NCBI RefSeq assembly: GCF_002272015.1
Contig: NZ_NPBY01000042.1
Location: 1 to 49,353, forward strand
Length of the DNA stretch: 49,353 nucleotides
Direction of reading: 5' to 3'
Origin: Paenibacillus campinasensis
GTDB lineage: Bacteria; Bacillota; Bacilli; Paenibacillales; Paenibacillaceae
The notes beneath the pieces were generated by a model that was given only the letters and a program-made list of their open reading frames with translations, was not told the DNA's origin and ran no database searches. The position numbers and the translations under genes were made by a program. Positions 16,664-25,918 of the stretch are shown one piece after another. Within the stretch, counting starts at the first letter, position 1. Every line of letters begins with the position of its first letter.

Positions 16664-18478
16664 CCACCGTCCGCCTCTCTCCATGATCTGTATTGCATCT
16701 TCGGGGCTCCCGCCGTCGGAAGGGTGAAAAAGAAGGTGCTGCCTTCCCCCTGGCTGGACGTATAGCCAATCTCTCCCCCATTAAGTCGAACGAACTTCTC
16801 GCACAGGTAGAGACCGATGCCCGTGCCTTGCTCCCCGTCTGTACCGGGAGAAGAACTCTGCTGAATTTCCCTGAACAAGGATTGGACCACTTCCTCATTA
16901 ACACCGATGCCGGAATCCTTCACGGACAAGGTGATCTGATCCATCTGGCGAGTCGCCTCGATTCGGATATGACCTCCGGTTCTGCTGTACTTGATGGCAT
17001 TGAACATTAAGTTTCGCAGAATCAGCTCAACCATCTCCTTGTCAGCATACACAGAAGTACCCGCTTGAACCGATACCGTCATTCCGATCTGCTTGGCTTC
17101 CAGCCGGTGCTTTATCGTCTTGACCGCCGCATGCACCATCGGTCCCAGCTCCCATGCAAGCGGACGGAAATGAATCTTCCCCCCCTGACTGCGAACCCAG
17201 TCCAATAAGTTCCCTACCAACAGATGGGTATCTCTCACCTGGCTGCTGATCTCTCTGAAGATTTCCGATTCCTCACTCTCCGGATCGATGAAGTCCTCTT
17301 CAATAATTTCGGTTAAACTGACCAGCAAAGCAAGGGGATCACGGATATCATGCGTAACCACCGCAAACAATCTGTCCTTGAACGCATGCAGCTCCTCCAG
17401 CTGATTCCGGTTGGCCAGCAGCTGCTCCTGATACAGGACGGATTGTGTCACGTCGCTGAACACCATTAATTTGCCGAGAAATATCCCCCCCCTGATCATA
17501 GATGACCGAAATCTTGACCTGATAATAGTGCGGCGCGCCATCCCGGTCCATGGAAATTCGGAGTTCCCTATAAGCGGAGGACGAGCTCATGGCCAGCAGA
17601 TCGGGGTGGGATTCGAACAATTCCGCGATCGCGAGGGGCTCGCCCTTCCAGGACCTCAGCTTGGTGAAAAGACAACGCGCCGATTCGTTCACATGAGACA
17701 GATTGTGATCATAGTCCAGAACGATGACGCCATCCTGTATCGTTTCGAACACCTGTTGGTAAGCGACAGGAACAAGCCGCAGAAGATGAAAGCGATAGAC
17801 ACCATAGATGAAGACGATCCCCGTGGTCGCAAAACCGAACGGCGTGAGGTCAATCTTCACCACGTCATATGCGAATATGTAGGCAATATTGAACAGCCAC
17901 GGCGCCACAGCGCCAAAAATCATCATGACCACTTGCCTGCGGACGATCGGCATCGCCCTGGAATACATCCGCACAAACAAGGTGATGCCGACCGCTCCTT
18001 GAGTATACAGGTAGGCCACATTCAGCCAGTAAAGTGGCCCCTTCTCAAGAAGGATAGGCGACATATACGAGCTATCAGGATCAAACTGAACATCACGGTA
18101 ATACAGATGATGGTAGTCATTCGTAAATTGAAAAATGAAAACCATCACCGGAATGACAAACAGGAGCAGCACGCTCCATCTCTTGAGGAAGGCCTGATGC
18201 CCGGTGAAGATGATCGCCAGGATGAGCCAGAAGGTGGTGATGAAAGGAATGCCCAGATGCTGGACCTTCAGCCACAGCTTCCCCTGCTCCAGGCTTGTGC
18301 TTATAATTTCGAACGCATAGCCGAAAGAATAGCATGCTGCGGCAAGCATAGCCCAAGCGCAATACCGGGCCGCAGCTTGCACTCTTTTGCGATAAGCAAG
18401 ATACGAAGCCGCGAGTTTAAGTGCCGTTGCAGCTAGCAGGATCCAAAAAACACTCGTGTCCAGACTCAGCCTGTCCAC
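16660..18478 (-). pseudogene. Frameshifted 7TM-PAS histidine kinase (system B)
   Basis: Two overlapping frames make one kinase. Frame 1 (18478 to about 17492) encodes a seven-helix 7TM sensor (about 1-225) and a PAS domain. Frame 2 (about 17485 to 16660) continues the PAS end ('GKLMVFSDVTQS'), then the H box 'VVTHDIRDPLAL' (H near residue 372), N box 'LRNLMFNAIKYS', G1 'VKDSGIGV' and G2 'GTGIGLYLCEKF'. The switch is at a run of eight G on the coding strand (17485-17492); seven G would give one continuous protein of about 605 residues. It may be a sequencing error, a true mutation or phase variation. The start is a GTG at 18478; a TATAAT at 18491-18496 lies so close that the message could be nearly leaderless. 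It overlaps the regulator gene by 4 nt. Confidence 0.85.
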
Positions 18479-18510
18479 CCCCAGCGATCATTATAGAATC
18501 ATGTGTCTAC

Positions 18511-18552
18511 AAAAATAACCCGCCCAGGCATCAAGCGAGGTAACGGGTTATT
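18511..18552 (-). terminator. Terminator of the second SLH gene
   Basis: AATAACCCG (18514-18522) pairs with CGGGTTATT (18544-18552), followed on the minus strand by TTTTTG. A TGTCTAC half-site (18504-18510) follows at once, in front of the system-B kinase. Confidence 0.85.
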
Positions 18553-18571
18553 GTGTCCTAAAGCCTTCTAG

Positions 18572-21046
18572 TTATTGCCGTTCTCTCAGCAAACGCCATA
18601 TGAAAGCCGCTCCCTCGGCTCTCGTAGCCGATTGCTGAGGCCTGAAGCTGCCGTCCGGATAACCTATCAGCAGCCCATGCGAGGCAGCGGCTTCCACCGC
18701 ATCGGTCGCCCAGCTCGCGATATCATCGCGGTCGGTATAATGTGGTACCGCACCTGTTCCAGCCAGTGGAGCGACATTCGCTATGATTCTGGCGATTTGC
18801 TCCCGGGTAATCGGATCATCCGCGCCAAACGTCTTCTCATCATAGCCGTGAATGATGCCGGATGCATAAGCTGTGCTGATGCTTGCTCTTGCCCAGTGGC
18901 TCGCTGTATCCTCAAATACTTTTCCCGTTGTTTCCATTATACCGAATGCTTGGACAAATATGGTCACAAATTCGGCTCTCGTCATCAAGCGCTCCGGCTT
19001 GAACCCCCCGTCCGGATAACCGCTGATGACATGAAGACGGGTCAACTCATTCACACTCGCTTCCGCCCAGTGCCCCTTCATATCGGCGAATATCTTCTCC
19101 TGCGGCTGAACTTGTTCCCCGGTCTCGTCAACCGTGGCCAGCACCGCAAACTTGGTGAAATGATCCACCTCGCCAGTGACCGTCCCCGCTTGCCAATCCA
19201 CCTGAACGTTGTCCAGTTCGATCCACTCGCCAGACTGTTCGTTTAGCCAGAACAGGCTGATACGAGAGTTCGCTTCATCCACGAGGGAGGAATGGAACGG
19301 CAAGGTGATCTGAATCGGGAAAAGAAAAGGGGTTGCCGTATTTTTGCTAATTTCAAACACATCGCTCATGACTCTTTGGAAATCGGGGAGCTTGTCGATC
19401 ATTTGCACAAGCTCGACGTGGAGCCGGGTCAACTCACTTACTGCGTTTCTTGGGATTTGAATCGTTGCCCCCTGCAGGGTCACAGATCCTCCCGCAGAGG
19501 AGATCGTATTCCCCGTTCCGGGCATCGACGGAGCAGGGATGGGGCCTGCTCCATCGCCGCTGCTCCCGGATACGCCAGCACCGCCGCCCCCTGAACCGCC
19601 AGATCCACCAGATCCACCAGATTCGCCAGATCCGCCAGATTCGCCCCCGCCGGAAGCCGCCGGGGTAACTTCAACGATGCGAGTCACCTGGTCTGCTGCA
19701 TTGCCAGCGCTGTCAGTCACGTCATAGTAAAGTGTATATTGTCCCGCTCGGGATGTATCCACAGCGCCGGTAACAACAATCGAACCGGAGAGATCCCCGT
19801 CTTGATTATCGAAAGCGGAGGCTCCCGGATCAATGAAGGCTGCGCCCTGCACAATCGAGGTCCTCTCATCACCTGTGAGCGTAATGATCGGCTTTTCTCT
19901 GTCGATGTTGTCGATTTCAATGGTGGCCACTGTCTCGTTCCCTGCCATATCACGGGCATAGACGGTATAAACACCGTTCTCGCTTGCTTCAAATGTACCA
20001 TTCAAGCTTGCACCTGATTGCCCGAAGTAAGAGGCCGGCTGATCTCCGGCAGCCCATTTCTGCGTATCTATTCCGCTTGCCAGGTCGTATACATCGGCTG
20101 TTACCGTCACGTTGCTGTTCGTCCATGCCGTGTCATCCACGCGTAGCGCAATCGACGGAGATGTCTGATCAATCCGGATTTCCGCCTCTCTGACCCCGCT
20201 TCCCGCTACTGACATCCGGGTCTCCAAGATGTAGCGGCCTTCCGTCGCAAATTCAATGGGAGCTGAATCGTCCTGCCAAGCGCCCCATTGACCATCCGAG
20301 GTCTGGATTCGGTACTGCACGTCACCCGTCCCATTGTAGCAAGAGCCGCCGTGCAGGGCGACCGAGACGTGCTGATTCCACTTTCCGTTGGCATCCGCAG
20401 GTGTCATCGTCAGATCCGGAGGCGTACAGGACACCACCTCTCCTTCGTATACATACAAATCCGTGTTCAAATAGATCACCGGTGCGATGCCTTGAGGCTC
20501 CCCTGTTGAAGCAGATACCGGAGAAATAAAGCCATTCGCATCATAATCCCGTATATTCATCAGATTCATGGCGAAATCCGTAGCGGGTGTCAAGGTATAG
20601 TAATTTCTCACAGGATTCAAATGCTGCAGGAGGACGCTTCTGTTTAATTCCGCCTCGTCCATGCTGATAAGCCCAATCTTCGCAGAAACTGAACCTCTGT
20701 ACCACGAGCCTGTCTGGATCCAGTCCGAATTCGATAGTCGGGAGATAAATTCCGTATTCAGCCAATAAGCGACACTCAGAGGATCCGATAAGTTAAAGTT
20801 CACATCTACATCGTATGGACTGCCAGAATTATAGTAATACCTGACATTAACACTATCGTTTGCTATGAATAAACCATCCGGCTGGCTTGCCAGATTCGCC
20901 AAATAGACCCATTCTTGCCCGCTATAGTAAACCGTGTCACCTGCATTGAGATCGCTTATTTTCTTCGTTTGGGCCATTACTTCAGCAGGAATATGTAACC
21001 CGACAAGGAGAAATAGAATGACGATTCCATACCTCAAACGCTTCAT
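18572..21046 (-). CDS. S-layer-anchored protein with HYR-like and ZU5-like modules
   Basis: Exported protein of 824 residues. Signal peptide about 1-26 (VMAQ). The N-terminal ~200 residues contain 'LNAGDTVYYSGQEWVYLA', a pattern I do not assign to a named family. Ig-like segments run at about 210-400. A DUF5011/HYR-like module follows at about 385-465 ('GAAFIDPGASAFDNQDGDL', 'YTLYYDVTDSAGNAADQ'). A Gly-Ser linker (about 470-510) leads to a ZU5-like module (about 515-640). Three SLH domains (about 650-824; 'FADMKGHWAEASVNELT', 'GYPDGGFKPERLMTRAEF') bind the protein to the wall. The ATG at 21046 has AGGAG upstream; the longer frame from 21112 does not. The promoter carries the same palindrome as system A, and the system-B kinase follows downstream. 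Confidence 0.9.
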   Translation of the reverse strand: MKRLRYGIVILFLLVGLHIPAEVMAQTKKISDLNAGDTVYYSGQEWVYLANLASQPDGLFIANDSVNVRYYYNSGSPYDVDVNFNLSDPLSVAYWLNTEFISRLSNSDWIQTGSWYRGSVSAKIGLISMDEAELNRSVLLQHLNPVRNYYTLTPATDFAMNLMNIRDYDANGFISPVSASTGEPQGIAPVIYLNTDLYVYEGEVVSCTPPDLTMTPADANGKWNQHVSVALHGGSCYNGTGDVQYRIQTSDGQWGAWQDDSAPIEFATEGRYILETRMSVAGSGVREAEIRIDQTSPSIALRVDDTAWTNSNVTVTADVYDLASGIDTQKWAAGDQPASYFGQSGASLNGTFEASENGVYTVYARDMAGNETVATIEIDNIDREKPIITLTGDERTSIVQGAAFIDPGASAFDNQDGDLSGSIVVTGAVDTSRAGQYTLYYDVTDSAGNAADQVTRIVEVTPAASGGGESGGSGESGGSGGSGGSGGGGAGVSGSSGDGAGPIPAPSMPGTGNTISSAGGSVTLQGATIQIPRNAVSELTRLHVELVQMIDKLPDFQRVMSDVFEISKNTATPFLFPIQITLPFHSSLVDEANSRISLFWLNEQSGEWIELDNVQVDWQAGTVTGEVDHFTKFAVLATVDETGEQVQPQEKIFADMKGHWAEASVNELTRLHVISGYPDGGFKPERLMTRAEFVTIFVQAFGIMETTGKVFEDTASHWARASISTAYASGIIHGYDEKTFGADDPITREQIARIIANVAPLAGTGAVPHYTDRDDIASWATDAVEAAASHGLLIGYPDGSFRPQQSATRAEGAAFIWRLLRERQ

Positions 21047-21174
21047 TATCACAGCTCCTAAACATCTTTTTATACTCTTATCATAAGAAATACGACTACC
21101 GTTACCCTCCACACGGCCTTCCGTCGATGCATAGCCTTGACGGTTAAAAACTGTGGAAAGCTGTGATCTTTCTC

Positions 21175-21223
21175 ATTGTAATCGACACATTTTGATAAGG
21201 TAAGTGGACATTTTTCTGTCTAC
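21175..21223 (-). promoter_or_regulatory. Palindrome-linked promoter of the second SLH gene
   Basis: On the minus strand GTAGACA-N6-TGTCCAC (21204-21223) abuts TTACCT (21198-21203, -35-like), then 17 bp, then TACAAT (21175-21180, -10). The predicted start is near 21168, placing the palindrome centre near -45, typical of an activator site. Outside the 6-bp spacer the palindrome and the following TTACC match the 15175-15194 site exactly. Confidence 0.65.
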
Positions 21224-21296
21224 CTATGCCGGGAAACGTGAGGGGCGAAGAGCTTAACCGTCTGACTAGAAAATGACGATGTTCTGCCCTTGTTAT

Positions 21297-21330
21297 AAAA
21301 AAGCCCCCTATCTCCCATGAGATAGGGGGC
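21297..21330 (-). terminator. Strong rho-independent terminator
   Basis: Perfect 12-bp stem GCCCCCTATCTC (21303-21314) / GAGATAGGGGGC (21319-21330) with a 4-nt loop, followed by six Ts on the minus strand. It ends the DUF4256 transcript. Confidence 0.9.
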
Positions 21331-21437
21331 GGCTAATAGTCGAATCGGTATCACTTGAAAGCTTATGTATTGGCTTGTTTGTCAGAGCACTCGTCTGTTG
21401 CCGCAGCGTTCATATACCGCAGCTGCGCGTGTTCCGC

Positions 21438-22015
21438 TCACACCCTGAGCGAGCCGCGAAAGCCTCGGGCTCCATAATACGACTCAGCTCCGTTATGGTA
21501 CACGAAAACCGTATCATAGCGGCGATCACAGAAGAGCGCCCCGCCAAGCTTCCGAATGCGCTCCGGTGTCTGAACCCAGCTCGATGTTTTCATATCATAG
21601 TTCCCGAGCTTCTGAAGCTCCCGGTATTGTGCCTCGGTCAGCAGCTCAATCCCCATCTCAGCCGCCATCTCAACGGCGCTATGCTCTGGCTTGTGTTGTT
21701 TCCTTGATTCCAGGGCTTCGCGGTCATAACAAATACTTCTGCGCCCTTTCGGGCTTTCGGCTGAGCAATCGTAGAACATATACTCGCCCGTCTCGCTGTC
21801 CTGGCCAACCACATCCGGCTCGCCCCCCGTTCTCTCATTTCATAGAGCGAGCGCAATTTATCCGGAAGAGCCTCAAGCTTCGCTTGTACATCCGCCCATA
21901 CCAGCCCTTCATGCCGGATCATGTTCTTCTCAAAACGGGCCTTCAACGTTGCAAGCAGCTCTTCACGCTGGTCTGGCGTCAGCGCCTCCTGGCTGCCGCT
22001 TTCCTTGTTAGGCAT
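21438..22015 (-). pseudogene. DUF4256-family protein, frameshifted
   Basis: Two overlapping frames together give one DUF4256 protein of about 192 residues. The first frame (22015 to about 21838) encodes 'ATLKARFEKNMIRHEGL...LRSLYEM'. The second continues 'VGQDSETGEYMFYDCSAESP...RSICYDREALESRK', 'MGIELLTEAQYRELQKLG' and 'ALFCDRRYDTVFVYHNGAESYYGARGFRGSLRV'. The frame changes just after 'SLYEM' at about 21830-21840, where a single missing G (ATGGAG reduced to ATGAG) explains the shift. AAGGAG precedes the ATG. The family is conserved in Bacillota but has no established function. It may be a genuine mutation or a sequence error. Confidence 0.82.
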
Positions 22016-22135
22016 TGGATTGCTCCTTTCTTAGTCTGGGATTCCCTTGGTTCTTCATTCCTTCATTATATAATTTGCGATAGCAATGCTTGCTCTCCTC
22101 AGTCCAAACAAAATAAGTTGCCGCCAGCAACGCAC

Positions 22136-22170
22136 AAAAAAGCCCCTGCGTCCGTAAAGAACGCAAGAGC
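22136..22170 (-). terminator. Terminator of the methyltransferase gene
   Basis: GCCCCTGCGT (22142-22151) pairs, with a few G-U pairs, with ACGCAAGAGC (22161-22170). Six Ts follow on the minus strand (22136-22141). Confidence 0.8.
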
Positions 22171-22276
22171 CTGTTCACAAAGAAGAGGGGGACGGGAAGA
22201 ACCCCAGCCTTCCCGGGTCCATACGCAGCATGGGGCTACGCTTATATTGATGAGGCGAATGAAGGCTTCGCCGTCA

Positions 22277-22873
22277 TCAAGTCGTTTTCCGCATAATGAT
22301 AAAATCCGAGGAGGACTGGTCTCTATACCGCTGAGGCACAATCGCTTCGATGGAGAAATCCGGGAATTTTCTGAGATGGCCAAAAATATCCCGGTCCTTG
22401 ATCGTATCCACGACATGCGCTTCCTTCCCGGTGGTCAGTCTGGTGTACAGGACAACCAGATCGGAGGACGAGTCGAAGATGTGCCGCAGGGTTGCCTCAA
22501 AATCCTCGTCATCCGTAATATGATACAGGACGTCCAGACAGACGACCATGTCGAATTTCGACAGCTTCCCGTCAGCAAAGGTGCGGGGATCGTACTGCAT
22601 GAATCTTTTTCCAGGATCGTCCTTGAACCTTTCCGTACACAATTGCACGGCAGATGCAGCCACATCCAGGCCCAGGTATTCGGGATACTTCATCAAGCTC
22701 AATTGATTGCCATCGCCACAGCCGAACTCTATGACGGTCCGGACACCGTTTCGCTCCACCAGTTCATTCACAACCTCTGCCTTGAAGTCCGCCAGTTCCC
22801 CGTAAGAGCCTCTCCCCGATGTACCGCCATTCGAATAGTTGTCGTCCCAATATTCAATATAATTGAACCTCAC
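22277..22873 (-). CDS. Class I SAM-dependent methyltransferase
   Basis: Protein of 198 residues. SAM-binding motif I is 'VIEFGCGDGNQLSLM' (about residues 45-60). The acidic residue of motif II is in 'YLGLDVAASAV', and 'FDMVVCLDVLYHI' is the motif-IV region typical of Methyltransf_11/12/25-type enzymes. The substrate cannot be told. The frame opens with a GTG at 22879, but GGAGG is only 1 nt away from it; the GTG at 22873 has 7-nt spacing and is preferred. It appears monocistronic with its own terminator. Confidence 0.85.
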   Translation of the reverse strand: MRFNYIEYWDDNYSNGGTSGRGSYGELADFKAEVVNELVERNGVRTVIEFGCGDGNQLSLMKYPEYLGLDVAASAVQLCTERFKDDPGKRFMQYDPRTFADGKLSKFDMVVCLDVLYHITDDEDFEATLRHIFDSSSDLVVLYTRLTTGKEAHVVDTIKDRDIFGHLRKFPDFSIEAIVPQRYRDQSSSDFIIMRKTT

Positions 22874-22965
22874 TTGCACACCTCCGCATATTCCAGATGC
22901 TCCATTGTATTGCGGTAAGTGTGAAAATAGTTCAACTAAGTGATCCCGCCCGCGGATTTATCGCA

Positions 22966-24000
22966 TTAACGAAAATGCTCCAGAACGACTTTTCCCACCA
23001 TGCTTCCCGACTCAAGCATCGCATGCGCCTTGCGCAGGTTGGCGGCGTTAATCGGCCCGAGCTTCTCATTCACCGTCGTGCGGAGGATGCCCTGGTCGAC
23101 AAGCCCGGCCACTTCATTCAGCAGCTTGTGCTGCTCGGTCATATCCGCTGTCCCGTACATCGGACGAGTGAACATCAGTTCCCACACAAAAGTCACGCTT
23201 TTGTTCTTCAGCAGCGTCAAATCAAGCAGTTCGTCCGTCTCGACAATCGAGCAGATCTTCCCTTGCGGGGCGATGGCCTCCGCCATGTTCCTCCAATGCT
23301 TCTCGGTACTGTTCAGGCAGAAGATATAGTCCACGAGCTCGAAGCCTATCGCCTGAAGCTGAGGGACGAAGTCCTCGAAATGGTTAATGACATGATCAGC
23401 TCCCAGCCCCTTCACCCATTCCGCCGATTCCGGCCTTGAAGCCGTGCCGATCACCGTAAGCCCTGCATACTTGGCCAGCTGGGTTGCGATCGAACCGACA
23501 CCGCCGGCCGCGCCGATGATGAGGATCGTTCGGCCCGCATTGCTGCCTGGCTCGGATGAAATCCCCAATCGGTCGAATAGCCCCTCCCATGCTGTAATCG
23601 ATGTCAGCGGCAATGCGGCGGCTTGGGCAAAATCCAGTGTGGCAGGCTTGACACCGACGATCCGCTCATCGACAAGATGAAATTCGCTGTTGCCTCCGGC
23701 CCGGACAATACTGCCGGCATAATAGACCTCATCACCAGGTTTAAATAACGTGCAATCCGGTCCCGTTTCTTCCACCACACCTGCTACGTCCCAGCCGATC
23801 ACTCTTGGCTGCGCTTCCGTCCGGTCCTTCGGCGCTCGCACCTTAACATCAACCGGATTGACCGAGACGGCTTTGACCTGGACCAGCAAATCACGGCCGG
23901 TTGGTACAGGCTTCTCAATCACAACGTCGATCAGGCTTTCCGGATGATCGATAGGCAAGTATCGGGTTAAACCAACCGCTTTCATCGTGGTATTCGTCAT
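22966..24000 (-). CDS. Zinc-type alcohol dehydrogenase / quinone oxidoreductase (MDR superfamily)
   Basis: Protein of 344 residues, the full length for the medium-chain dehydrogenase/reductase quinone-oxidoreductase branch. The N-terminal GroES-like domain has 'AVSVNPVDVKVRAP' and 'GWDVAGVVEETG...FKPGDEVYYAG'. The Rossmann fold has 'ILIIGAAGGVGSIATQLAK' (NAD(P)H binding, about residues 155-175). The usual catalytic-zinc Cys/His set is absent ('NPVD' replaces it), so it is probably a zinc-independent NADPH-dependent reductase of quinones or enones. AGGAGG precedes the ATG. It is divergent from an HxlR-type regulator, an arrangement like that of YodB/HypR-controlled detoxification genes, so induction by electrophiles or quinones is likely (inference). 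Confidence 0.88.
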   Translation of the reverse strand: MTNTTMKAVGLTRYLPIDHPESLIDVVIEKPVPTGRDLLVQVKAVSVNPVDVKVRAPKDRTEAQPRVIGWDVAGVVEETGPDCTLFKPGDEVYYAGSIVRAGGNSEFHLVDERIVGVKPATLDFAQAAALPLTSITAWEGLFDRLGISSEPGSNAGRTILIIGAAGGVGSIATQLAKYAGLTVIGTASRPESAEWVKGLGADHVINHFEDFVPQLQAIGFELVDYIFCLNSTEKHWRNMAEAIAPQGKICSIVETDELLDLTLLKNKSVTFVWELMFTRPMYGTADMTEQHKLLNEVAGLVDQGILRTTVNEKLGPINAANLRKAHAMLESGSMVGKVVLEHFR

Positions 24001-24075
24001 ATTGCGTCTCCTCCTAAGGAATGAAATGAATGATGGTTGTAAGTATAGTGGATATCATCTAGAATTGTTAGTACG

Positions 24076-24109
24076 CACATGAATGTGATATAGTATCCTT
24101 TTTTATACT
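24076..24109. promoter_or_regulatory. Possible operators in the MDR/HxlR divergent region
   Basis: Two inverted repeats lie in the 133-bp shared upstream region: CACAT-GA-ATGTG (24076-24087) and AGTAT-N8-ATACT (24092-24109). Either could be the HxlR-type regulator's binding site. No strong promoter hexamers were assigned. Confidence 0.35.
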
Positions 24110-24133
24110 GTTATTAGTGAAGGAGTGGAACGC

Positions 24134-24502
24134 ATGCGCGACCGCAAGAGCGGCTACGGACATTGCCCGAATGATGAAGGCTGTCCGGTGGAGTATACGC
24201 TGGACGTCATCGGCGGCAAGTGGAAGGGTGTACTGTTATACCATCTCGTGGAAGGGCCGAAACGGTTTAACGAATTCCGCCGCATCTGCCCGGCCATTAC
24301 GCAGCGGATGCTGACGCTGCAGCTGCGTGAGCTGGAGAAGGACGGCATCGTCCACCGCGAAGTGTATCACCAGGTTCCGCCGAAGGTGGAGTATTCCCTT
24401 ACGGAATTCGGTCAGACTCTGGTACCCATCATTATGCAGATGAAAATATGGGGCGAGACATACAAAAACAAACCGACGCCGCCTACGCTGGCCGAAGGGT
24501 AA
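24134..24502 (+). CDS. HxlR-family transcriptional regulator
   Basis: Protein of 122 residues with a winged-helix HxlR domain. It shows the family start '[22 protein letters not shown]' (about residues 17-38), '[32 protein letters not shown]' and '[16 protein letters not shown]'. N-terminal cysteines (in [13 protein letters not shown]) are in the position of redox-sensing Cys residues of YodB/HypR-type members. AAGGAG (24120-24125) sets the ATG at 24134; an in-frame GTG at 24125 overlaps that site. It is divergent from the MDR oxidoreductase, which it probably regulates. Confidence 0.92.
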   Translation: MRDRKSGYGHCPNDEGCPVEYTLDVIGGKWKGVLLYHLVEGPKRFNEFRRICPAITQRMLTLQLRELEKDGIVHREVYHQVPPKVEYSLTEFGQTLVPIIMQMKIWGETYKNKPTPPTLAEG

Positions 24503-24636
24503 GCCATAGCACAACAGACGCTGCTCTATTCCCCACCTGCTATCGTTCTCCCGCACTTGGGCTTTAAAGAGCAGCTTGCGAATACCGTTTCGGGTAAGCC
24601 GGTTCTTGTTATCTGTACGATAATTAAAGACAGCAA

Positions 24637-24669
24637 GAAACCCAGGTCATGGTGACCTGGGTTTCTTTC
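24637..24669 (+). terminator. Terminator after the HxlR gene
   Basis: Perfect 13-bp stem GAAACCCAGGTCA (24637-24649) / TGACCTGGGTTTC (24653-24665) with a 3-nt loop, followed by TTTC. Confidence 0.8.
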
Positions 24670-24770
24670 ACGGAATGTTCCCAGTGCGCTTTCTTTCCCC
24701 GATATTCCGGTATGGTATACTGTGGGTACTGATAGGTGCTGGTCCAAGATCCTGAATTAAAGGAAGTGTA

Positions 24771-25487
24771 ATGATGGTCGGTTATTCATCGAAGGAAGAG
24801 CATGTCCATGCTGTATTTGAGAAGGTCTATGAAAACTATGATTCCATGAACTCCGTCATTTCCCTGCGTTTACATAAACGATGGCGCAAAGATGTCATGA
24901 AACAAATGAATGTGAAGCCGGGCGACACGGCGCTGGATGTATGCTGCGGCACCGGTGACTGGTCTCTAGCCCTCGCGGAGGCGGTTGGCGAGGAGGGGGA
25001 GGTTATCGGGCTGGATTTTAGCGAGAATATGCTCTCTGTAGCCAGGGAGAAAGCCCACAAAGCCCAGCTCAACACAATCGAGTGGGTGCATGGCAATGCG
25101 ATGAAGCTTCCTTATGAGGATCATCGGTTTGACTATGTGACGATTGGCTTCGGGCTCCGAAACGTTCCGGATTATATGACCGTGTTAAAGGAAATGCATC
25201 GGGTCGTGAAGCCTGGCGGTAAAGTCATTTGCCTGGAAACCTCCCAGCCTACCCTGATCGGATACAGACAGCTGTATTATTTCTATTTCCGGTATATTAT
25301 GCCGCTGCTCGGCAAGTTGCTCGTCAAGCGCTACAAGGAGTATTCCTGGCTGCAGCAATCCGCTCAGGATTTCCCGGGTAAACATCAATTGAAGCATATG
25401 TTTCTGGAGGCCGGCTTCAAGCATGTCGATGTCAAGAGTTATGCCGGTGGCAGCGTTGCCATGCACATGGGGCATAAATCTTCTTGA
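24771..25487 (+). CDS. menG: Demethylmenaquinone methyltransferase
   Basis: Protein of 238 residues of the UbiE/MenG family, which methylates demethylmenaquinone to menaquinone using SAM at the membrane face. Hallmarks are '[26 protein letters not shown]', motif I '[15 protein letters not shown]' (about 54-68), '[15 protein letters not shown]', '[13 protein letters not shown]' and '[17 protein letters not shown]'. AAAGGAAG precedes ATG-ATG; 24774 is the alternative start. In Bacillus menG usually lies between the hepS and hepT genes of the heptaprenyl diphosphate synthase; here neither is present, so it is detached, perhaps a second copy. Confidence 0.93.
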   Translation: MMVGYSSKEEHVHAVFEKVYENYDSMNSVISLRLHKRWRKDVMKQMNVKPGDTALDVCCGTGDWSLALAEAVGEEGEVIGLDFSENMLSVAREKAHKAQLNTIEWVHGNAMKLPYEDHRFDYVTIGFGLRNVPDYMTVLKEMHRVVKPGGKVICLETSQPTLIGYRQLYYFYFRYIMPLLGKLLVKRYKEYSWLQQSAQDFPGKHQLKHMFLEAGFKHVDVKSYAGGSVAMHMGHKSS

Positions 25488-25644
25488 GTTCTCTGTACTC
25501 AAGTTCAACAGCCCAGCATGATGGGGAGATCGGGCAGGAGTGCCTGGCTGTGATCCTCAAGCCATGATTGTACACCATAACGCAAACAGCTATCTAAACG
25601 TTTGATCTGAGCCACACTTGATGCGATATGATCCACCTGTTGCT

Positions 25645-25670
25645 AAGGAAGGGGAACAATGCCCTTCCTT
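25645..25670. terminator. Hairpin between convergent menG and a small membrane gene
   Basis: AAGGAAGGG (25645-25653) pairs with CCCTTCCTT (25662-25670). On the plus strand it is followed by TCTTAAT. It may terminate menG and sits just past the stop of the minus-strand gene. A second small hairpin, CTTGAG/CTCAAG, lies at the menG stop (25483-25503). Confidence 0.5.
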
Positions 25671-25672
25671 TC

Positions 25673-25918
25673 TTAATGCGTATGCTGCCTTCTTGAGATT
25701 CGCTTCGTGATGCCCATAGCCATTGCCAAAGCGAGCAAGGATATGACCAAATGGGGAATCAGGCTTGTGCTGCCGAACTCCACCTGAGACGTTAGCGTCG
25801 AGGTCATGCTGACCGATACGCTGGGCGTGTAAAGCATGGTCAGCAGCATTCCTGATACGATTTGGAGTACGATATAAGAAACGCTGAACATCCCCGCAAA
25901 CAGTAAGTATTTTTTCAA
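25673..25918 (-). CDS. Small membrane protein (81 aa)
   Basis: Two hydrophobic helices (about residues 4-28 and 50-68) around a Ser/Thr-rich loop, and a basic, His-containing tail (RRQHTH). It starts with TTG at 25918 behind a strong GGAGG with 8-nt spacing. I do not recognise the family. It faces menG convergently; nothing nearby tells its role. Confidence 0.65.
   Translation of the reverse strand: MKKYLLFAGMFSVSYIVLQIVSGMLLTMLYTPSVSVSMTSTLTSQVEFGSTSLIPHLVISLLALAMAMGITKRISRRQHTH

Larger units (their letters stand above)
21047..21437. other. Intergenic region: SLH promoter and DUF4256 terminator
   Basis: No gene is seen. It holds the palindrome-linked promoter (21175-21223) of the second SLH gene, with a 5' untranslated region of about 120 nt, and the terminator at 21297-21330. 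About 100 nt downstream of the DUF4256 stop carry no recognisable feature. Confidence 0.6.

Noticed and set aside
17471..18436. 321-codon plus-strand frame
   Set aside because: Antisense to the 7TM-PAS kinase, whose domain motifs are clear.
21566..22918. 450-codon plus-strand frame
   Set aside because: Antisense to the DUF4256 and methyltransferase genes, both of which have clear family motifs and terminators in the minus direction.
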